Of a stretch of 64,000 nt of DNA, positions 56,268 through 64,000 are shown piece after piece. A program made the position numbers and the translations under genes. Source of the stretch: Botryosphaeria dothidea (lineage: Eukaryota; Ascomycota; Dothideomycetes; Botryosphaeriales; Botryosphaeriaceae); the NCBI GenBank assembly GCA_011503125.2, contig WWBZ02000062.1, positions 3,348,001 to 3,412,000 of the forward strand. Direction: 5' to 3'. Every line of letters begins with the position of its first letter. The stretch's first letter is position 1. Below the pieces are notes generated by a model that did not search any database, was not told the DNA's origin, and worked only from the letters and a program-made list of their open reading frames with translations.

Positions 56268-58385
56268 TCAAGGCAATCCCAGATACAACTCCAACAGCTT
56301 CGGATAATTCGGCGTCCCCAACCCCGTCACCGGATCCCACCCCTCCGCGCTACTGAACCCCGGCGTCCCGCACCCCTGATTCCCGCCCTCAGTGATGTCA
56401 TTCAGCACCCCCGGATTCGCATACAGCGTCGGGTTCAAGAACCCCACCGACCCCTTGCCCGCCTTCAACCGCTCCTCATTGAGCAGCGCGACCACGCTCC
56501 CAAACGTCGGCGACGACGCGCTGGTGCCGTAGACGAGCGCGAACTCGCCGTCGACCGCGACGACGTAGTTGGCGCCGTTGGCGCTGACGTCCGGGAAGCC
56601 GCGCGTCTGTTGGGAATTGTTGAAGCGGTCCGCGCCGTACGGCGGCGGGTGGTCGGCGAACCACGTCTTGACGGCATCGGCCTGGTAGTCGGGGAGGGGG
56701 AAGACGTTGCTGAAGCCGCCGCCGCTGTAGATGACGGTCTCGCAGGCCTCTTCGGGCTGCGTGCCCGACGCGAGCGCGGCGACGACGTCGACGCCGGGCT
56801 TCACCTGCGTGGCGCCCACGCTCGTGACGTACGGACAGCTGCCCGGGAACGAGGGGTTGAAGACGCCGGACGTCCCGTTGTTGTAGTCGCCGGTGGTGGG
56901 GTCGATGCACTGGCCGCCGTTGCCGGCGACGCCGTAGTCGCCGGATGAATACAGCACCGTGACGCCCTGCAAGCCGAGCTTCATGTACTCGTCGCACTGG
57001 CGCTGCTCGTACGCGGGTGTCAGGTCGGCTTCGTTGTAGCCGTACGACGTCGAGATGACCTTGGTGGCGGCGAAGCCGCCGCAGTTGGCCGGGCCTTCGT
57101 ACGCGCCGACGCCGCCGTAGGGGTCGGGGTAGATGCCGTCTTGGTCGGGGTCGTCGCCGCCTTCGTATGTGCCTGGGAAGGGTCAGTCGGGATATTCAGG
57201 GGTAGGTTGTGTTGACACCATCTTCGGTGGCTGTTGAGATAGTGTCGTGGGAGAACTCACAGTAAGAGCCGTCGATAGCATCGAGAAAGTTGTTGAATGA
57301 CGCGCCTTCAACAAGATCTCCAACTTGGTACAGGGTGACGTTCAGCGGATACACCAGCGTCATGGCATACTCCAGGTCGAGATCAGATTCGCCATTGTAG
57401 CTAAAGCTGGCCGTGGTATTTTGCAGCACGCCTCCGTCAATAGAGTCAAAGATGGGACGGTTGCCGACCTGTTCCTCAGAGAAATTGGAGAAAAAGAGAT
57501 CCAAATCGCGTGGCAGGTATGCCTGGGGCGTGTACTCAACGATGCCGTAGCTGTTTTCCGAGTTGGCAGTAGAGCCCTCCGGGAAGTCATACAGAGCGCG
57601 AAGACAGTCCGGAATGATTTGCTCGTCGCATTGCGCCAGATCAGAGGCGACATCTGCTGCGCTCACCTGCTCGCCGAGCTTAGGGAGGGAGCCACTGCCG
57701 GCGTCGCCAATGGTGTGAGCAATGCCTGGCTTGACAGTGGAGACCGTATCACGCTTGCGATTGGTGAAGTTCAGCTTCTTCTTCGGGTGCGTGACCTTGG
57801 CATCGAAGTGAACAGAAGGTATGACGAAGTCCACGTGCTCGCGCACATGGGCCGGAAGACTGTACTCTTCCGCGGCGATATGGGGCTGACCGGTGATGCT
57901 GTGATGGTAAATGTGGTACTCTGTCTGAAGGAGAGCCTCCGCCTCATCGACAGTAGCGTCGAACTCAATCCAGTTCAGGCCCGTGGAGGTCTTCACCCTA
58001 TCGGCAGCAATGCCTGCGTCGGTCAACCACGACTTGACAGTATCAACAGTCTCTGAACTATGATTGGATCAGCTTTGATCTTGGTGATCTCTTGATCTGC
58101 ATACCTCGGGGCAAATGTCTCCGCAACTTGCTTGGCCGACCAGTGCTGGCCAAATTTCCCCGAAACGGGATGGGAGACTTCGTGCAGATAGTCGTACGCC
58201 TTGTCGAGGTTCCTTTGAGCAAGCGCGATGCGCATCGGCAACACAGCACGGGAGCTCAACTTGGAGCGTTTGGCCCATCCTGCGGGAAGCCGATCACGTT
58301 TCTCATGAAGAACGTGAGAAGAAGCCGGGGAAGCAACCACACCGGAGAGCAGAGCCCCGAGAGCAACGACATCGGAGAAACGCAT
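56268..58385 (-). CDS. Secreted sedolisin (tripeptidyl-peptidase-like, family S53)
   Basis: The exons (reverse strand) are 58385-58105, 58057-57261 and 57172-56268, encoding 660 aa. A signal peptide (VVALGALLSGVVASPAS) precedes a Pro-kumamolisin activation domain with YLHEVSHPVSGKFGQHWSAK and a joined intron site giving TFAPSSETVDTVKSWL. The catalytic domain has the Glu-x3-Asp pair in NGESDLDLEY (about residues 317 and 321). The oxyanion Asp lies in SSGDYGVAG (about 438), and the nucleophile in GTSASSPTFG (Ser about 577). The Ca2+ site is represented by NDITEGGNQGC and GWDPVTGLGTPNY. Sedolisins are acid-active, self-processing serine-carboxyl peptidases that trim tripeptides from secreted substrates. 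All catalytic residues are present, so it should be active. A TATA box lies 82-89 nt upstream. Confidence 0.94.
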
Positions 58386-60210
58386 GCTTGCAAAGATCGG
58401 CTACGCAATGAGACCAAAGCGGAAGCTCGAGAACTTCTGTCTCCATGATTTCCAGCCTTCAGTGGGCATTTATACCTTGTGGTTGACGGTCGTTCGCTTA
58501 TCGCATTGCACAGAGCAAGAGAGATCATTTGACCTCCTTCCTGTTGTAGGCCATCGTTGAGCATAGTGGCTGTATACGCGTTCCGTGCATGATGCGGGTG
58601 CATGGGATCCAGAGCGGCCTAACATACTTGATGAAGGGTGTAGGCAAGTCGAAGTTGCCAATAGTGCGTCCAGAAGCAGAATAGAACCGGAACGTAGCCG
58701 CTTAAAGGCTTGAAATGCTTGTCTCCACGCGGCATGATGCTTGTCGTTTGCTTATCATGGGGTCAGTTACGGGTTCCTGGTTCAGTGTGGTGCCAAGATC
58801 TCAGGCCGAATGAAGGAAGCAAAACTTCCAGAGGGCTTGTCGTGGAGGCCGGTGTAACGACACCCGATGATCATGTTTAGTATGGGTTGCAACCTTTTGT
58901 TTCATCTTCTCGAGAGCCTGAAAAAAAAAAAAACATTGCGGGCAAGGAAACTGCGGCTCAGATCCATGATGCGGTGATGAAGGGTACGCGAGGGATTTCC
59001 ATAGAGTGGGCCTACTATAGATACCGGGGTACATGGAGCGTTTTAGGAAGGTGGTTATCATCTCGCTGGCCGGTTGATAGCAAACATCGCTCGTGGGTGG
59101 TGGGTGACGAGTAGTGTCTAAGATGGTGCCATGCGAACGGCATAGTAGGCCACCGACACGCGGATGGTCGTTCTGATAAGAGTGGTGTGGGAGGCAGTTA
59201 GCGTGATGATGGAGAGTTGGGCGGATGACCAGGACGAAGTTGGCCTGAAATCCGCGGCGTCAGCGGCTTATCCATCACCCGCCCCAAACCCTGGAGTCCA
59301 ACCATCTCCAACACCGCCACTGCCATAGTGTCTGCTTGCTTCATCATCTGGTTTGGCCGGTCCCGTGATGTCCATAATTTAGGACCAAGCTTCTTTCCCA
59401 AGCTCTTTCGCAGCCTCAAATTGTTGGAACATTTTCTTTCCACGGCCAGATCTGTCTCAGTCACGTGGCCTCTGAGCAGGCGATGTTGAAAGGCATTGTA
59501 ATGAAGATGTCTTGGGTCCATTCAATCAGGCATGAGACACTTCCGAAAGTCGAGCAGCACCCACACCTTTATACTCCGCTCAGAGGGCGGATACGCAGAA
59601 CTCCCCTTGCTCCGTGTCACATGCATCCTCGGGCCCCGCCTGCAAAGTCAGCGGCAACAATTTACCTGAAATGACCAGCACTGAGGCAGAATGCGTTTTA
59701 CAGAATTTTGCCTGGATTCAAACTAGAAGAACGGAAAGCGGGCCGGGTACTGTTCGTAATGCATTTTCCAAGTCGGGCTTGGGTACGCCGATCGCGACAT
59801 CTGGTTCGCCGGCAAAGCCACGCGGAAAAGGAGAGAAAGAAGACGTAGCTCTCAACTGGCTCGTTCACGGGAATCAAGAATCCATGCATGTTGTTGAGAA
59901 AACAGCCGTACTGGCCGTGGTTTGGTCATCCGGCAATGCCAGATGAGCAGACCAGTTGAGGGCTGCTAGGCCTTCCTAGACAGGACTAGTGTAGCACGTG
60001 ACCCACACGTATATCTTCCAGTGTGGTCACGGTAGGTAGAAGAAAGAAACATCTTTCCACAAGCTATCTCTATACCGCTGCTGTCGCAAAACATGTTAAA
60101 AAAAAAAAAAAGGGCTGTACGTTTCGAATACCAAGGGTATTGGACCTACAAATAAACAGGTGAAAATGATGAACAGATCCAGAAAGCAAAACCATAATTC
60201 CTCGAGGTAC
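58386..60210. other. Intergenic stretch of about 1.8 kb
   Basis: It holds the sedolisin promoter and the 3' flank of the kinase gene. Short frames (58801-59061, 59465-59946) show no motifs. An A-run lies near 58921-58934 and another near 60098-60110. No gene is called. Confidence 0.5.
58467..58474 (-). promoter_or_regulatory. TATA box of the sedolisin gene
   Basis: TATAAATG on the reverse strand, about 85 nt before the ATG at 58385, a position expected for a fungal TATA promoter. Confidence 0.6.
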
Positions 60211-62866
60211 TCAAAAAAGCTCAGACAATGACTCCTTCAGTGGCTCGCAAGAGCTAGTATCATACCGGTTCGACCTTTCAATCTCCCTCTCCAACGTCTC
60301 GCTTCTCTTTTCAGTGAAAAAGATGAGTTTGAGATTGCACGTCCGCTGCAGCTCAAAGAATGCATCAACTGTGAGCTTAACCGTCGGGTTTGACGACTCG
60401 GGGTTGATGCCGTAAAAGATCGCCACGACTGAGTGGGGAGATTTGACGAGGAGATCTTTCAACACAGTGATCGCCTCATCAACTCTCCAGAGCGTGTTCG
60501 TCACAGCATGCGGGTCCAGCTGATGAATGAGATTGCGGACCATGCGTAGGCCCAAATCTGACGGATCAGTTGATGTGGGCCTATGGTACGCAATTGCTTG
60601 GGCCTGTCCACGTTTCTGTATCTCACGCTTGATGTGTTCCGCAGTTGAGCGCCATATTTTCTGACACTCTGCTTTGTACGATGGGATGCCGAAGACCCAG
60701 TAGAGCGCGCTACACTCCTTGCGTATCCAATTCCGTATACCCCTAGCAGCTTCCGCAGGAATTCTGACCTCAGGATTCGGAGGCGTCAGGGATATGAACG
60801 GACTCTGGATCGACATACTGGTGGGGCTCTGCGGTGGACTGTTGGCGGGGCTTTGGCGAGGACTTTCAATGAATCCAGAGGAGTTGGAATGTCCCGAATG
60901 TGTTGAGAGAGCGTCTCCGTTTTCCTCAATCGTCCATCCCATGCTGATGCCGATTTCCGGGATAAAGAAGCGTTCAGAACCATTCGGGCTTGAGCTCGAG
61001 CCCCTCATCTTGTCATGGATACATTTGAGATCGTTTCGGATGCTCTGTGCTCGTGGTCGGTCAAGGGGATCTTCTGGTGCGAGAATACTTTGGATTACGG
61101 AAACACAATCGTCTATCCATTGGCGGCCTTCTTCGGCCTTTTCAGGGAAACGGTTTGAGACTGTGTACAGCCAAGGGAGGATTCCCTGCTTGACTTTCTG
61201 TGTAGACTCCTCATAAAACCTCATGTCTCGACGCGTTGGCTCTGAGCACACCCGCCGAAAGTCTTGCACCAAGTCTTGGCAGATGCTGAAGACCAATACT
61301 TCACTGAAGATGCATCCAAAAGACCATATATCGCCTTTTCTAGCATCGATCTGATCCAGATCCTGACCCACAACCTCAGGGGCGGTGTACCGGCCCGGAT
61401 CACGTTTCGACTTCGTATTCGAAAGTGAGGATACCCGAGCGTGGTTCTGGCCACGGTGCGTGTTCGACGAGGAAGTGACGTCAAGATGCTTGCCCGAACT
61501 CCGCTTCGTGTCGACTTTCAGGACGGGGATTGTGTCCGTCCCAGCGGCAGCCTGCTCCGCGCCTTTCCGCGGCTTGACCTTGGCGATGCCGAAATCGGCA
61601 ATCTTCCACTGCCCGACCGGGTATTTCTCGTCGGGGCTGCAGGGATAGAAGACCAGGATGTTCTCCGGCTTGAGGTCGTTGTGCGCGCATGCGACCTCGC
61701 CATCGTCTCCGAAGAGGCGGGAGTGCAGGAAGTCCAGCGCGTCGGCGAGGTGCCAGCACTCGGATATCAAGTCCGCTGGCTTCCAGCAGGTCGAGTTGTT
61801 GTGGCCCCGTGGGGCTGAGTCCCGGCGCGGCAGCCTGTTGTGATTCTCACTGAGAAAGGCCTCCAGGTCGTATGCTGCCACGTCGTATAGAATGTTGTAG
61901 TGCGACTCGGTAATGATGGTCGCGATGTTGGTCATGATTCGGTTGTGCTCGGCAACACTCCCTCGCAGTTTCACCACATTCCGAAACTCTTCTGGCGGGA
62001 CCGCTTTCTTCGATAATTGCTTGCATGCTACTAATTTCGCCTTCGCAGAGTATTAGTGTAACGAACTTTTATGGATGAAAATACAGAAGACGAACCTCTT
62101 CGTTGACGGCGATTCTGTTGCGGAAGGAGTACTGCATGTGATAGGGTGCAACAGTCTCCATTGAAACAACCGCCGTAGCGCCCTCTCCAATCTTCTCCGG
62201 GCTTCTGATGAATGGTAGGCGGCGTTCGCATTCATCTTTCTCGAGAATGTAGGGCTCTCGTCTTTCTCGAATCACGAGTGGGCAGAACATCCACTGACTG
62301 CTGTAGAAGAAAGCACCATCGACAGGACCCAGAAAGTCATAGTCGGTCAGAATGTCCCGCTTGAAGGGTAGATCCTTGTCCTGGCGGTCCTGTCGGTCCA
62401 CGAATATCTCTCTGAAATGATCCCAACGTCGAAATCTGATCATGACGAGAATTGAGATGACCTTCAGGAAATGGTCCTGGTCTTCGCTTCTCTCGTCGTC
62501 GAACCATGGTCGCAGAAAGAGGTCCCGATCTTTGGCGTGCCAGAAGTTCCTCAGCTCGTGGAACAGCACAATGTATTTCTTCGAGTCCTTGGGGTTTGGC
62601 TTTCGGATAATGTTGAGCAGCTTAGGTTCGATCCGTGCGGCCATCTCCTCCATCAGCGGCACAACAGGAATCAGGATCGTGGTGGATGGCGTGGTGGACA
62701 GCGGTGTGTTTGAGACATTTGTCGTCGACGATAGCACGGATCGAGGGATGTTGTTCTCTAGTGCTGTGTTGGCGGAGAGTGCATTCTTCAATCCATCGTG
62801 CGCTACTTGCTTGGAGTTTTTGCTTGGGCTCAGCTTCGAGGCAAGGAATGATGGAACAGAGCCCAT
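60211..62866 (-). CDS. Protein kinase with extended N- and C-terminal regions
   Basis: The exons (reverse strand) are 62866-62096 and 62040-60211, encoding 866 aa; the 55-nt intron lies just before the kinase lysine. The first 220 residues are kinase-unrelated (FHELRNFWHAKDRDLFLRP and similar). The kinase domain starts with the glycine loop IGEGATAVVS. Splicing then restores NEEAKLVACKQL with the VAxK-type lysine near residue 264. The catalytic loop is CAHNDLKPENILV, so the usual HRD is HND (a non-RD kinase), followed by DFG in ADFGIAK. The activation segment is long and Ser/Thr/Lys-rich before TAPEV and DIWSFGCIFSEVLVF. The last 300 residues include a Ser/Pro-rich linker and a helical domain of unknown role. 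All catalytic residues except the Arg are present. Substrate and pathway are unknown; such kinases are often expanded in fungi. Confidence 0.87.
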
Positions 62867-63680
62867 GTTGTGTCAGCTGCTATTCAGGATGAAGGACGAG
62901 GAGCAAGACGACTGTGGAATCAAGAGCCTGAAACAGCACTGGTCCGACGTAGAAAATTTGAGGATCTTAAGTAGCGTATAGAACTCTGAGGCAGTGCAAG
63001 TTGCGATAGTGCAGACCCTCCACAAAGTTACTTGCGGGCGGGGTGTGACATGCAGGTGAATGGCTCCGCCTCGCAACGCCTGAGAAGATGGAGGTCAGAC
63101 TAGCCGCGAACGCCTCGTGTGATCCTTACCAAAAGTTCTCACCCAGGCCTATAATACAGTCCGACGACAGTACTGAGAGACTCTCATAGTGCAGAAGTAA
63201 GCCTGACATGCAAGCTTAGAAACAGTTATGCGGAAGCGAAATGGCAAAGAGTCTGACAGCGACTGGTATGGCATCAGCTACTGACATCGCTTGCAGTCCT
63301 CTGTATCGTTGTTGTCCGGTCTGATTGGATGCTTGGTTGCGAGGACGGGATCCACCCGCATGAACCTCCAGCTGTGGGCACGCAGCCTTGCATGTGTTCT
63401 CATCTATCTTCGGCAAGGAGGTGGGGTTACAAGCCGAAAAGGGCACCGATGTGCGTCTTGGGCAGTGCCATCTCACTCTGCATCTTTGTGCGATGAGGCG
63501 CCGGCTGCTGTTTTGAGCCTCATCGTGCTTATAATCCGCTCTCCTGGGTGGGGCAACAAGGCATTCTTTTGCGAATCAGCAGTTTTTGGAATCTGCCTTG
63601 CCATCAGACCGTCTCGGAATTCTGTTGGGGCATTCAGCCAGCCTCGTTGACACCATTGTGTATTCGATAAGTTCGCGAAT
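62867..63680. other. Divergent intergenic region
   Basis: It lies between the kinase gene (-) and the partial gene (+). The short frames in it have no motifs. Confidence 0.5.
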
Positions 63681-64000
63681 ATGGCACGCTACGAACACCA
63701 CCATGTGACGAGCGCGCGGTTGACGGGATACATAACACGGACCGCGCTCGAGAACTTCTTGAAGGACCGGTTCAAGAATGCCGACATTGCTCGATTTGAG
63801 ATCCAAGTATGATGAGACCCGGGATTGAATGGACGTGCCAGGCTGACATGACCACAAGGAGAAGACGGAACGGTTCGAATTCTGGGCGCCAGAGCCTATT
63901 CCAGAAGTAAGGAACTGACTTCTCTCATTGGATAAATTGATGCTAATGTTATGATTTAGGAAGATATGAAGTAAGTGCCGTAGGACTCACAGAGATCAGG
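63681..64000 (+). CDS. Unknown protein, first three exons (3' end outside window)
   Basis: An ATG at 63681 opens exon 63681-63806, followed by exons 63859-63906 (48 nt) and 63960-63970 (11 nt), each bounded by GT and AG with plausible branch sites. Coding continues beyond the window. The visible product is MARYEHHHVTSARLTGYITR, then about 45 more residues with the charged helix-like stretch ENFLKDRFKNADIARFEIQ and FWAPEPIPE. No domain can be recognised from this short piece. The chain of three small exons is typical of conserved fungal genes, but the model is by eye only. Confidence 0.55.

Overview
The window is nuclear DNA of a filamentous ascomycete (Pezizomycotina; possibly a dothideomycete, though the sequence alone does not settle the class). 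Genes are dense and interrupted by short spliceosomal introns (about 50-190 nt, mostly GT-AG with a CTAAC/CTGAC-like branch). The gene families are fungal: fused Egt1, fungal GMP synthase, Goodbye/NACHT NLR-like proteins, sedolisin and GH45 cellulase. No rRNA, convincing tRNA, CRISPR or prokaryotic operon structure was found. All splice coordinates were worked out by eye from reading frame and splice signals.

Layout. 1-1.7 kb: 3' part of a HAK/KUP potassium transporter (+). 4.4-7.1 kb: ergothioneine synthase egt1 (+). 7.7-14.2 kb: two tandem paralogues (+) with an N-terminal Cys/His motif and a C-terminal PHD finger, both of unknown function. 14.6-17.3 kb: a five-exon F-box protein (-). 18.0-23.0 kb: a second, unrelated tandem pair of acidic proteins (+) sharing an LYPRGA-x-GLK block. 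23.2 kb: a 203-bp hAT-type MITE with an intact 8-bp target duplication. 24-32.6 kb: four uncharacterised genes. 33.3-35.7 kb: a seven-exon MFS transporter (-). 36.2-40.9 kb: a fungal NLR-like STAND NTPase (-) with an apparent 1-nt frameshift before its zinc-binding C terminus. 42.2 kb: a small secreted cysteine-rich protein (+). 43.6-44.2 kb: a small hydrophilic protein (-) behind a TATA box and CRE sites. 44.5-47.6 kb: GUA1 (-) and BCP1 (+), divergently transcribed. 48.2 kb: a secreted PAF-acetylhydrolase-like enzyme. 49.7-52.7 kb: MCM6 (-). 54.8-56.0 kb: a GH45 endoglucanase with Q/N-rich repeats (+). 56.3-58.4 kb: a secreted sedolisin (-). 60.2-62.9 kb: a protein kinase (-). 63.7 kb to the end: the first three exons of an unknown gene (+).

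Housekeeping genes (GUA1, BCP1, MCM6, egt1) alternate with secreted or environmental functions (cellulase, sedolisin, PAF-AH-like esterase, Cys-rich protein, MFS, K+ transporter) and with fast-evolving or lineage-restricted genes (NLR, F-box, the two tandem pairs). There is no biosynthetic gene cluster. The best candidates for undescribed biology are the two adjacent tandem paralogue pairs around the F-box gene (7.7-23 kb) and the NLR-like gene.
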